Shown: piece by piece, positions 33,995 to 43,499 of the stretch
How the letters are laid out: each line of letters begins with the position of its first letter
How positions within the stretch are numbered: position 1 is the stretch's first letter
Assembly (NCBI GenBank): GCA_009829735.1
Contig: CM020619.1
Location: 31,940,685 to 32,004,684 of the forward strand
DNA length: 64,000 nucleotides
Reading direction: 5' to 3'
Source of the DNA: Pyropia yezoensis
Taxonomy: Eukaryota; Rhodophyta; Bangiophyceae; Bangiales; Bangiaceae
The notes under the pieces: model-generated
Databases searched by the model: none
What the model was told of the DNA's origin: nothing
What the model saw: only the letters and a program-made list of their open reading frames with translations
Made by a program: the position numbers and the translations under genes

Positions 33995-35866
33995 GTGCCT
34001 GCTCGCAGATCAAACAGATACGCACGGTAGTGCACACGGGGAAGAGGTAAGCAAACGCGCAGTTGCCTTTTTCCTGAGGGCGCGGGCCAAGGGCGCCTCG
34101 CTGTCCCTCTTAACGTGCATCTGGGGGAGCCTCGGCACGTTGGCCAGGTAGCCCCCCCATACCTCCGAGTGGCCCCGACCCGAGTCTAACCTCGTCAGGT
34201 CGGGGGCCACTATCACTACTAATTCTATTCCCACTCACTAATCTCACACTCAAATTCTCTCAAATCAAGTCCCTCACAAATACGCAAGAACCCATCAGAA
34301 ATCCCTCTCTCACGTGTGGGTAGCATAGTCCACCGCATCCCAGTGCCGGGCACGGGCCACGACCGCCAACCATCACCACACGGCGGGCGTGTTCTGGCAC
34401 CTGGTGCCCTCTGGTTCCAATCCCGGGTCGGCGCCAACTCGGGGCCAGGGATGCTACATAGCTCCCTCCCAGTCCGGCACGTCCTTGGGCCGTACCAGGT
34501 GCCACCGTGCACAGCCTCGAGAACATCCACACCGGTGCCGAGGTTGAGCGTCTTCACTTCGAGCGCGATGACCTTCTCCACCCTGCCCCCCCCCCCTTCA
34601 CCTTGACCTTCCCGTTCCCCCGGATTCTGGACGTCATGTCCAGCTCCGAAATCCTGGCTGGGCCCGCGGCTCCGGCGGCGAGTGTTGAGGAGGAGAGCTC
34701 GGGCGGCCGTGCCCTTCTCCTGCCTCCGGTTCCTCGGGTGTCGGTGCCGGCGTCGGTGGCCACGCCTGGGAAGTTTTACCGCCCATTGTAGGCTACATTC
34801 TGTGCAAGGGCACGACCTCCGTTGGCTGGATCTATCTGGTGATATCTTCGCTGGAAGCTGTGAGCCACTCATTTGTTCTCTTGGGCGGAAATCGGGTGCT
34901 CAAGGCATGCTTCAGAGTGGTCGGAAAAACACAGTGTTTTTCCGTGTCGGTCGTGTCTGGAACTCTATTTTAATTCTTGCGTTACTGAGCAATTTTGCTG
35001 TGCCCCACAACGTGCTTCCGAGGTGTACTCGCGGCACGCCTGTGGGTCCGGCCAATGGGAGGGCTCCCTGCCTGTGCTTTGTGTCTGAGACACTTCTGGG
35101 CGCTGCCGTCAAAATGGGGCCTGAGCGCGGACCCGGAGGAGACCAGTCTCGACCCTGAGTGCTTTTGTCTCGAGGCGGAGTGGAGTGTTTCCCTTTGCTC
35201 GGGACCGGGGGGGTGCGGCGGTGTCTGCTTGGCGGCTGATGGCCAGGGGGATTGGCAGGAGCAGCAGGGGGTGTGGATAGCGTGATCGAGGGGAGGGAGA
35301 GGCGTTGAGGACCGCATGGCCCTTGTAAAAATGGGAACCGGCGAGAGGGCGCAGGAGATGAGAAGACGGGAATCCTTTGCTCTCGCCACTGGGTTGTGCT
35401 GTGGTAAAGTGCAAGGCGGGGAGCTGCCAACCCCCCCCCTGTGATCCCGAACAGCCATGACACCCGCTTCGGGCGGAGGCGGCGTGCGTCGTGCCCCGGG
35501 TCGCGATCTAGGGTGGCCACCACAGCTGTATCCCAGTCAGGGGCGTTCCGAGACACGATGTGGCGTGTGGCGAGGCAATTGTGGCGAGCTCTCTCGTAAT
35601 CTGATTGGCTGTTCGAGAAGCGGGGCCGCCGCCACGAACGCGGCGCCACAACCGAGTGGCTTGTGGCGAAAGCCATGTGGCGCTACAATGTGGCAGTCGA
35701 GCCCATAATTGTCTTTGTGAAATTACACACGGACTGATTGTGTAGACGAGGAATTTTGAGCTGTTGAACGCCCCTGCCGGCGGCATTACCGATCTGGGTG
35801 GTGGACGTCGACGGCGCGCCCCGCAGCCGCTTTTTAGCCCTACGGCCCTCGCCATATGTTCCCGCC
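33995..35866. other. Spacer between retroelement remnant and Harbinger transposon
   Basis: This region has intermediate GC content and no gene I can support. Short frames on both strands have no domain. At 35545-35700 the plus strand contains a cluster of GTGGCG motifs that resembles, in inverted orientation, the sequence at about 41500-41620 on the other side of the transposon. The 5' leader or LTR of the adjacent retroelement remnant may lie in its first few hundred bases but could not be delimited. Confidence 0.35.
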
Positions 35867-35873
35867 TCACGGT

Positions 35874-35904
35874 CTTTCTTAACGCGCACGTGAACGTGAG
35901 TGAA
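35874..35904 (+). repeat. Left terminal inverted repeat of Harbinger element
   Basis: A 31-base sequence containing CTTTCTTAACGCGCACGTG whose exact reverse complement is at 41255-41285. It is followed inward by further copies of GTGAACGTG-like and CACGTGATC motifs that may be subterminal transposase binding sites. Confidence 0.85.
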
Positions 35905-36314
35905 CGTGATCACGCACGCCCCACAATTCCGTGATTGAGGCACGTTCTGTCTTAACGCCAATCACGTTCACACCGTTCACGCACGTGATCGCGACCTCCG
36001 CACTTCATGTTGAATGGGGCATTTTTTCAGGAATCGATGAAAACGGAGACAGGAATCGAAATACTGCGACGGCGGGCCACCCCACCAGATGAACGCGCTG
36101 TGTGACTCGCCGCACCGCGCGAGGCCCTGCCAGCTTCTCTTGGCGGGCCAAGAAGCTGCGCGCTCTCTGTTCCCACACCCCCTCGTTGCCCACAGCGACG
36201 AGGGTCCCCACGACGACGTGCCTCACGACCTGCACTGCGCCGTGCGCTGCACGCCGGAGCCCACACCGCCACCTGCGCAACGCGACCCGCACCGTGACGT
36301 GAACCGCGTGGTTC

Positions 36315-36492
36315 CCCGTCACGCACGCCGCGACGCACGCCGCGACGCACGCCGCGACGCACGCCGCGACGCACGCCGCGACGCACGCCGCGACGCACTT
36401 CGTGTCGCACGTCGTGTCGCACGTCGTGTCGCACGTCGTGTCGCACGTCGTGTCGCACGCCGCGGCGCACGCCGCGGCGCACGCCGCGACGA
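36315..36492. repeat. 12-bp minisatellite (CGCACGCCGCGA type)
   Basis: About 14-15 tandem 12-base units. The first block and last block are CGCACGCCGCGA/CGCACGCCGCGG and the central block is a CGCACGTCGTGT variant, so higher-order block structure is visible. Because the unit is a multiple of three, long repetitive Arg-rich frames are open through it on both strands; these are not supported as genes. Confidence 0.85.
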
Positions 36493-37746
36493 GCAGACCG
36501 AGGCGTCCTGTGACGCGCTTTGTGGCCTGGGTCCCGCCGAGATTCCCGACACCCTCCCCGGCCTGCACCCCGCGCTACACTGCACCCGGTGGCTCTACCT
36601 GTACCCGGAGCTTGACCTGGATATCACTGCGACCTACTTTGTGGCGGGCACCGCGCCGCGTGCGTTACTACCTGACCGTTGGCGCACGTACGTCTTGCGT
36701 CTCCCCCTCGTGGCCCTGCTCACTCCTACGGTGCCGCCAATCAAGTACGCTCGATGCTCTGTCTCTCTCTGCTCTGCGCCAATGAGTTTTTTTCCATTTG
36801 TCGCGGGACAATGTCGTCTTGCCTGGCATGATACATGGACACTGACTTTATCGACCTTCATCGACTTTTGATGTGCTTCTCTGTGCTTGTGCTTCCTTGT
36901 GCTGCATTTATTTGTTTCCTAGCTCAGGGCGCTACAAGGACGCAGCGATTGATTGATCACAAGCTTGTCGGCACAAGGTTACAAGAAGGCTATGACGTCA
37001 AATTGGCACAAGAAGGTGGGGGGACTGGGCGTGTGGCGACGATTGTGTTGAGAGAGGTGAGTGGATCTGGGGGGTGGGGGGTATGTGAATGGTGGTGTCT
37101 GCTGGGGCTTCGTCCGCTGCAGGCAGGAGGATGTGCGGCGCTCCGCCCTTCCTCGGCGGCTACCGTGGCACACCAAACGCACCTTACCATCCCCCTTACG
37201 AGCATTCTCCCCGAAATTTGTGACATGATTGTGTTCGGTTAGCAGTGCGGGCATGGACGCGAGAGCGAGCGGAGGCCCCGTGTGGCGGGTGGATAGCGGG
37301 GATGGGCTGTGACGCTCGACGATGCACAGCTGCGCTGAGCACCGCGTGATGATGCAGTTTGAGTTTGCGTATCAGTATCTGACCACGGTGGTGATGCGAT
37401 CATCTCATCGTATATCTGATTCCCTTCCGTGCTGTTGTTTGCTCTGTGGATTTCTGTGTGATGGTGTGCGTTGATGTATTCGCTCTTAGTTGTTTTCTTG
37501 CGCACCCCTCCGTAGGTCGCATGGAACTCTGGTTTTGCAAGCATGAACAGGCTCTCAAGAGCGCGACCTTCTTTGCAGGGAGCGCGCCGTCCTATTCTAT
37601 GAAATCGCCGCAATGCTGCAAGGGCGACGCGGCGGCGCGCCGTGCTCGTGGCCGTCGCAGTTGCTGTAGCAGCAGTAAGCGCAGCCGCCAGTAGTGTGGT
37701 CCCACGCAGCAGAGACTCTCTGTGCGGGAGACGGTCACGCTGGTCG

Positions 37747-38969
37747 ATGCCCTACGTCCTTGAGGACCTACCCGACACCGATTTCCGAATGTTGTTTCGC
37801 ATGGAGAGGGAGGACTTTCACGCCCTGCTCGAGCTCCTGCGGGACAACATTTCTGCAAACGAGGACATGGCCTCCCTCTCGGCTGGGGAGCCCATTCCCG
37901 CGGAGTGTCGTCTGGCCATGCCCTTGCGCATTCTCGCGGGGGCGTCATATTTGGACTGTGCGCTGGCGTTTGGAGTCGGGCGCAGTACCGTGTTCGGCAT
38001 TTTCGACCAGGTACGTCTTTATACAGCACTCCCTTTGTATGGGTTGCGCCGGGTGCGCGCGGATACTGTGTGGCCACTGGGACAATGCGGGTGTGTGCAT
38101 GGAGGCAATGACTTATTCTGACTCGTCGATGTGTTTACATCAATGCCTGCTTACGCCGTTCCCAGGTCATGAACGCCATCGACTGCTGCCCTGACTTGCA
38201 AAACATTAAGTTTCCCATAGAGCAGCGAGAGCTGGACAAGCAGAGCGCGCTCTTCACGCGCGATGGTCGTAACCCTCTCCGCGGCTGCGTCTCTGCGATT
38301 GACGGTATTGCAGTGCGAATCCAGCGCCCGAGTGTTGCTGATGCGCCTAACCCCGTATCATACTACAATCGCAAAGGGTTCTTCGCCCTGAACGTGCAGG
38401 CTGCTGTCGGAGCGGACTTTAAGGTGCAGTTTTTATCCGCTGTGACAGCTGGATCATGCCACGACAGCACCGCCTTTTCGGCATGCGGTCTGTCTGCCTA
38501 CCTCGCCGCAGATGCATCATTGCCCGATGGGTTTTGGGTGGCAGCGGATGACGCGTACGTTGCGGGGAAGAGGGTGCTCACTCCGTGGCCTGACCGGAAC
38601 TTGCCTTGGGAGAGGGACTCTTTCAAATTTTATCAATCGTCGTGTCGTATCTTTGTTGAGCAGGTGTTTGGTCAGGTTGTCTCGCGGTGGGGTGTATTGT
38701 GGAGGCCTCTGCGGTTTTCTTTCTCGACATCGACGCGCGTTATTTTTGTGTGCGTGAGACTGCACAACTTTTTGATCGAGCGTAGGAGCCCCGAGGCAAT
38801 AGGGCTTTGGGAGGGGGACGCCGCCGGTGGGTCGAGCGACGTGCACTGGCAGAACCATTGCGACTTGGACCCCCGCCAGCGCCACCGCCGACGCGACGGG
38901 GAGAGGTGCCCCGCGCGTGTGGCCATGACGAGGGCGCTGAAGGTTCACCAAATTCGCCGCCCTCGATAA
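37747..38969 (+). CDS. PIF/Harbinger DDE transposase, two exons
   Basis: Exon 1 is 37747-38010 and exon 2 is 38166-38969. The 155-bp intron begins GTACGT and ends TTCCCAG, phase 0, and joins GIFDQ to VMNAID. From the ATG at 37747 the product is 355 residues; the open frame extends a little upstream without an ATG, so an earlier exon is possible. Residues 1-88 are a helical N-terminal region ending in a helix-turn-helix-like segment (LRILAGASYLDCALAFGVGRSTVFGIF). The DDE_4 nuclease core follows with catalytic D134 in SAIDGIAV, D216 or D217 in WVAADDAYV and E253 in RIFVEQVFG. YYNRKGFFALNVQA and GSCHDSTAF are typical superfamily motifs. The enzyme excises and inserts the element by recognising its TIRs. 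The C-terminus (LHNFLIERRS...) matches the family, and about 50 basic residues follow. Confidence 0.93.
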
Positions 38970-39448
38970 AGACGCGCCTGCGTGCGCTTTATTAACGGGA
39001 TACGGTACACTTGCCACATCGTCTCGCGTGGGGTCCCACCCGGGCGGCTCTCATTTAGGAACTCAACGCTTGTCGCCCCCTTCTTCTGCACGCACGCCAG
39101 TCCCCCCCCCCCGTCTGAGGCCCTCAATATGTTTCAAGTCTCGGCTCCTGGAGTCCTCCCGTAACGGGACAAGTGCTTCCCCGAGGTCGCCCCTGCTGGG
39201 GCGTCCATGGTAAGGCCAACAGCCGCCCCAACCCTGTAAAGCTCTCCCGCGTCTGGCGGAGTGCCACCCCCGGCCACGCAGCCCCTGTGGACGAACTGGG
39301 GCCCGCGCGCGCACACCCGGAAAACGGTGGCGGCAGCCTGTGCGGCCGCGAGTACTTGGTCGCGGCAGACAACTGTGTTGGAAAATAATCTACTTCATGT
39401 CACTTGAGGCAGGGAGAGAAAATCACAACAATGACGGAAATGTACCTC
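38970..39448. other. Convergent spacer inside the Harbinger element
   Basis: About 480 bp between the two convergent transposon genes. It should hold both polyadenylation sites. I see no coding sequence and no clear repeat. Confidence 0.4.
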
Positions 39449-40663
39449 TCAGCGGACAAACTTGGAGAGCTGACCCTGAAGATGCTTGACAACAGCTCTA
39501 ATGCACTCGTCCGACGGGGAGGCGTCCAGCGCCAGTCGTGCGGCGCCCAGCTGCTTCGTAACGGCACCGATGGCCTCCGCGTTGTCGAAAATGTCAGCTG
39601 CAGAGCTGCCCGTTGTGCCTGCCCCCGACTCCGCCAGGCCGGACAGTGCGCTGGCTAGCCCATCCAGCCCTTGGATAGACACTTCAGCGGTCTTGGCCCG
39701 CTTACGCTTCCCCCGGCCCGAGGCACCCACGTCCGAGCTGCCCGACAATCCGAGCTCTGACTGAGCTGCCGCGGGGATGGTTCTCAGCACAAAGTCCAGC
39801 GCCCAATTTCCCTGCAGCAGACAGTGAATATACAGCAGGCGATGGTCGCCGTTGATGTAGTCATTAAACACGGGCTCGTTGTGCCCGGACTGGTTGTAGT
39901 TGGACAGGGCGACGGTGTATGCAGATCGCATCGCCCGATAGTGCGTCTCGAGCTTGGAGGGATCGCGCGGCCCAACGTGCCGGTTGGGGTCCAAGCCCCG
40001 TAGATCCGCTTCCATGATGGCGCCCAGGAGCTTAGGTTTCGCCGGTCGATAGGCGGAGTCGTTGAACTTGGGACCGAGCGTGGTGACCCACAAGGAAGTT
40101 TGTTCCTTGTCGAGCTCCATCCGGGAAAGAGGCTGATTGGCCCAACGCAAGCCATCGTAGTGGTGCGGGTCCGCGACGACATGGAACAGACGGGCGACGT
40201 CATTGGCTGAAAACGGAGGGTCCCGCCCGGGGGACGGGATCCCTGACGGAGCCGCCGAGAGGGAAAGAGCACCAGCCCCACCTTGCGTCGACGCGGCACC
40301 TGTGCCAGGAGGCGCGTTCCCGGCGCCAATCAGCGCACTAGCAGGCGACGCTCCACCAGCCTCGCCGGTTGGGCGCGCTAGGGACGTGGCACTAGCGCCT
40401 CCCCCACCCTCGGAGGATGAAATCAGCTGCCGCGCTCGGCTGATCGCCGTGGCTTCGTCGTCCATCATCGCCTCGAGCGCGTCGTCGCTCAAGTTGTTCC
40501 GCTTCATGACGTCTAGGACGGCCGTGCGCTTGGCGGTGTTGTTTGCTTGCATCTTGCCCTTGACGCCCAGCGCGCTCAGGGCCACCCTCAGGTCCGTTGA
40601 GGACTGCTGGGAAAGAAAAGTCGCCGCCTTTTCAGCGTTAAAGCCATCCTCATGCCGTGGCAT
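39449..40663 (-). CDS. Harbinger accessory protein, SANT/Myb- or SAP-like
   Basis: The 404-residue frame starts at the ATG at 40663 (MPRHEDGFNAEKAATFLSQQ); the longer frame upstream has no ATG and runs through a 14-G tract. Residues 5-60 form a helical segment (LRVALSALGVKGKMQANNTA) with a SAP-like outline. Residues from about 180 to 310 are a conserved-looking block: KLETHYRAMRSAYTVALSNY, then SGHNEPVFNDYINGDHRLLY and FVLRTIPAAAQSE, which resembles the SANT/Myb-like partner proteins carried by PIF/Harbinger elements. A basic cluster (GRGKRKRAK) near residue 330 could be a nuclear localisation signal, and the C-terminal 70 residues may form a coiled coil. Harbinger partner proteins help the transposase enter the nucleus and bind DNA. 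The role here is inferred from co-residence inside the TIRs; I did not identify the exact domain. Confidence 0.65.
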   Translation of the reverse strand: MPRHEDGFNAEKAATFLSQQSSTDLRVALSALGVKGKMQANNTAKRTAVLDVMKRNNLSDDALEAMMDDEATAISRARQLISSSEGGGGASATSLARPTGEAGGASPASALIGAGNAPPGTGAASTQGGAGALSLSAAPSGIPSPGRDPPFSANDVARLFHVVADPHHYDGLRWANQPLSRMELDKEQTSLWVTTLGPKFNDSAYRPAKPKLLGAIMEADLRGLDPNRHVGPRDPSKLETHYRAMRSAYTVALSNYNQSGHNEPVFNDYINGDHRLLYIHCLLQGNWALDFVLRTIPAAAQSELGLSGSSDVGASGRGKRKRAKTAEVSIQGLDGLASALSGLAESGAGTTGSSAADIFDNAEAIGAVTKQLGAARLALDASPSDECIRAVVKHLQGQLSKFVR

Positions 40664-40728
40664 CGCTCCAGAACCATCGGGGGATAGGACGGGGGGGGGG
40701 GGGGTGTACAAATGGGCGCCAGGACGTC

Positions 40729-40793
40729 AGGTGAGCCGTCCCGAGGTGCGGGGAGGACGTCAGGTGAGCCGTCCCGAGGTGCGGGGAGAGCTG
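40729..40793. repeat. Tandem duplication of about 32 bp
   Basis: Two direct copies of a unit beginning GACGTCAGGTGAGCCGTCCC follow each other without a gap, upstream of the accessory gene. Each copy contains CAGGTGAG, identical to a consensus splice donor on the plus strand; this may be chance. Confidence 0.65.
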
Positions 40794-41069
40794 CCAAGGC
40801 GGGCGCGGGGGGGCCGGGGGAGGGACTGGCCGCTTCTCCGGCGTCACCAGCGGACGCCATCGTGCATACGCAGAGCTGGCTTGCAGCGTCGACGTGATGG
40901 GTGTCGGAGGACCTCGTCGCTGGGAGGGCGAGCCGCTTTTTTCAGTGTGGCCTTGCCTCTGCGGTGGCCTGCCGACTACAGGTTCTGGAAGAGAAACGCC
41001 ACGGGTGTGCGAATCTTCCGAAAAAAACATCCCAGAGAGGGCTTCCACGGCGCTGGATGCACGTGAGTG

Positions 41070-41103
41070 CGTGAGCGGGAAAAAAAAAAAAAAACCGCTC
41101 ACG
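41070..41103. repeat. Hairpin with poly(A) loop inside Harbinger right end
   Basis: Perfect 9-bp arms CGTGAGCGG and CCGCTCACG enclose a 16-base loop of one G and 15 A. It sits about 190 bp inside the right TIR. Confidence 0.55.
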
Positions 41104-41254
41104 TCTGACGTGCTCCGGGGAACTCGCTTTACTTGAAATGTGAACGGTCAAGTACACGTGAGCGAGCATGGTCCCATCGGTCGGGGGGCCCGTTTCGGGC
41201 CGCACGCCAAACACATCGCCGTGCGATGACCAATCAGAGCTCTCCAATCTTGCA

Positions 41255-41285
41255 TTCACTCACGTTCACGTGCGCGTTAAGAAAG
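41255..41285 (-). repeat. Right terminal inverted repeat of Harbinger element
   Basis: Exact reverse complement of 35874-35904 over 31 bases, oriented toward the element interior. The TCA triplet at 41290-41292 matches 35867-35869 on the left flank and is the candidate target-site duplication. Confidence 0.85.
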
Positions 41286-41292
41286 GGCCTCA

Positions 41293-41877
41293 GTCGAAGC
41301 GCCCACGAGCCCCTTGGCAAGGTTACCGCCAGCGACGCAGCGTCCTCGTCACCACTCCTGCGCCTCTCAACCCGCACGTCAGCCAACGCCTGAACGCGCC
41401 TCGCAGAGAAAATGAGCTGTGGGCAGCCTGTATTCTCGCACTCATTTTGTTTTAATTAATGTACTGCGCGTGGCCATGAAGGTCTGAGCTCGAGGATGTC
41501 TCGGAACGGTTTGATGGTTGTAGCGCCCTGTTCGTGGCGCCACAATCGCTTCGCCACATCGCCGCCACAATCGCTTCGCCACATCGCCGCCACGATGTCT
41601 CGGTACGCCTCCCAGCTCGCCGCCGTGCGCCGAGGTTGTACCATGCGCGGACTGGCGAGCTGAACTCGCCCCATCCCGTGCTGTGTACCTGAGGCAAGCG
41701 TGGCGAGCCGGGGGACGACCGAGCGGTCATCATCGCAACCGAGTGCTCAGCATCGAGCCAGGTGCAAGCCGGCCACGCACAGCAAGCACGAAGGTCTTAC
41801 CATCCCCCTACCCCCCACCTCTCCTCTGTATCCGAGACGTGCGCCGCCACCGTGGTCCACCCCACCTGGGTGGTTCT
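41293..41877. other. Spacer with 25-bp tandem repeat
   Basis: This stretch between the transposon and the hydrolase gene contains two and a half copies of a 25-bp unit, CACAATCGCTTCGCCACATC plus GCCGC (41540-41600). The promoter and leader of the hydrolase should lie in its right half. No gene is supported. Confidence 0.45.
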
Positions 41878-43002
41878 ATGATGGCGCCCGCGTTGGCGAT
41901 GCTCCTCCTCCTGGTGGCCTTCCTCTTGGGTGGGGCACCCCCCGCGGCGGCCTACCCCGAGCCAGTGGCCTATCCCCGCACACGTCACACCCCGCCCTCC
42001 ATCGGCCGCCTCCCCTTCCTGTCCCACCGAGAGCTGGAGGAGCTGCTGGCGAAGGACACCCCCCTCGTGGACCCGACGGGCGCGGTGCCGCCCGAGGAGA
42101 TCCCGCCCCCGACGCCGGTCACGTGCGGCCGCCGACTGCCGGGCACCGCCCACACGGTGCGGTGCGACGCGGCGCTGCCGTTGGGTGGGATTGTTCTGGC
42201 GCCCCCGCGGCGGGCTACCGCGTCATTGGTGCTGCTGCATGGGTACAGTGACTTGTCGGAAGTGCGAGACTACCTCGACCTGCTCCAGGTGCTGCTGACG
42301 TCGGCACCCGAGGCGTGGTCATCGGTCCGGTTGGTATTCCCCGTTGCCCCACGGGTGCTTGTGCCGCTGGTGGACGTGGCCATCCCCAATCAAGTCACGT
42401 TTGCGTGGTTCGACCCGAGTCCGTCTCTCAGCACCACTCTGAGCGACATTGACCTCCTTGTGCTGGGCAATATGACGGACGTTGGCGCCGTGGAGCGACG
42501 CCTCCTCACCGCCACAGAGGATGTGGACCGACTGGGCCTCTTCTTCTCCACCCGCCGGGTGGAGGCGATTATCGCCGCCGAGCACCGGGTGCTCAAACGC
42601 GGCCGTCGTGGCGGCCGTTGCCGACCAGCAGGGCGGGTGGTGCTGGCCGGCCACAGTCTCGGCGCGGTGATGGCCACACACGTCGCGCTGCATTCGCGCG
42701 CCCGTCTCGACGCCCTGGTGGCGCTGCAGGGCTTTGTCGCCGACGCCCGCCGGCTGGACCGCGTACCCGGCGTGGTCGACGCCGGCGACCGCGGGTACCC
42801 CGTGGAGTTTGTGTCGGGGGAGCGTGACGCGGCCGTGCCGCCGGCGCTCGTGGCCGCCTCGGCCGCGATTGTGCGGCGGCTGCTGCGGGGAGCGGCGCGG
42901 GTGACCTACGCCACCCTGCCGCGGGTGACGCACTCGAGCTTCTTCCTGCCGGGGCCCGACGCGGACGCGGTGGCCAGGGTGCTGACGCGCCACCTGCGTT
43001 GA
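41878..43002 (+). CDS. Secreted alpha/beta hydrolase, acyl-protein thioesterase/carboxylesterase-like
   Basis: The 374-residue protein starts at the first of two adjacent ATGs (41878). Residues 1-25 are a clear signal peptide (MMAPALAMLLLLVAFLLGG then APPAAA), with probable cleavage before YPEP. The alpha/beta-hydrolase core is recognisable: LVLLHGYSD as the oxyanion-side HG motif, the nucleophile elbow GHSLG with S260, D317 in SGERDAAVPP and H352 in RVTHSSF, giving a complete Ser-Asp-His triad in the expected order and spacing. The arrangement matches the phospholipase/carboxylesterase group that includes acyl-protein thioesterases. The signal peptide and the approximately 85-residue N-terminal extension point to an ER or extracellular enzyme rather than a cytosolic thioesterase. 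An insert of about 40 residues precedes the nucleophile. The substrate is unknown. Confidence 0.85.
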   Translation: MMAPALAMLLLLVAFLLGGAPPAAAYPEPVAYPRTRHTPPSIGRLPFLSHRELEELLAKDTPLVDPTGAVPPEEIPPPTPVTCGRRLPGTAHTVRCDAALPLGGIVLAPPRRATASLVLLHGYSDLSEVRDYLDLLQVLLTSAPEAWSSVRLVFPVAPRVLVPLVDVAIPNQVTFAWFDPSPSLSTTLSDIDLLVLGNMTDVGAVERRLLTATEDVDRLGLFFSTRRVEAIIAAEHRVLKRGRRGGRCRPAGRVVLAGHSLGAVMATHVALHSRARLDALVALQGFVADARRLDRVPGVVDAGDRGYPVEFVSGERDAAVPPALVAASAAIVRRLLRGAARVTYATLPRVTHSSFFLPGPDADAVARVLTRHLR

Positions 43003-43499
43003 CACGGTGGGCGGCGGCGGAAGGGGCACCGCCCCCCCTCTCATCGGGGCGGGGGGAAGGGGAGGGAAGGGCATCGGAGGCCGTCGATAGCTATGTCTCC
43101 GCTTAGGTAGCTTTGGTTTGAAGGTCCGCTAGGGCGGGGGATGGCAGGAAAAGGGCAAGTCAGACCACGACGGAGACTCCTTTGTCTTTGCTACCTCCCG
43201 TGCGCATTGATGCTAAATACACGCTGACGTGCACACACCTTCGGTCGGGTCCGCCGCGCCTGCTTGGCCGGCTCCCTGCTACTGCCATCCCCCGTCATAC
43301 AGTCTTCCCGTTCTCGCCCCCTTCCCCCCTCTCCTCGTGTGCGAGCGCGGCATAGTTGCTCACCGGCTAGCCCGCTGCGCGGCAGGTCACAGCGTGTGTA
43401 GCTCCACCCTCCCCCGCTCCCCCACCGCTGCTGCCTATGCCACCACCGCCCGGGCGGGGGGCTCGCTGGCCGCGTTCCGGTCGCCTTGGACAGGCGGCC
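43003..43499. other. Spacer between hydrolase and NRAMP-like pseudogene
   Basis: The 3' UTR of the hydrolase is at the left. No gene is seen. A T-run at 43506-43515, just beyond this stretch, marks where recognisable NRAMP similarity ends. Confidence 0.35.

Larger units (their letters stand above)
35870..41289 (+). mobile_element. PIF/Harbinger DNA transposon, 5.4 kb, two genes
   Basis: Terminal inverted repeats, a DDE transposase on the plus strand (37747-38969) and an accessory gene on the minus strand (40663-39449) lie within one unit. The TIR cores at 35874-35904 and 41255-41285 are perfect complements over 31 bases. The outermost four bases on each side match poorly, and a TCA triplet flanks both ends (35867-35869 and 41290-41292), compatible with the 3-bp target-site duplications of this superfamily. 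Two-gene organisation (transposase plus SANT/Myb-like DNA-binding protein) is the known plan of PIF/Harbinger elements. Both frames are intact apart from one clean intron, so the copy may be potentially active or recently inserted. The left third also contains a 12-bp minisatellite. Confidence 0.85.

Noticed and set aside
36089-36871. 260-codon frame through the Arg-rich repeat
   Set aside because: Its length comes from the 12-bp minisatellite, which keeps all frames open; the non-repeat ends show no domain.
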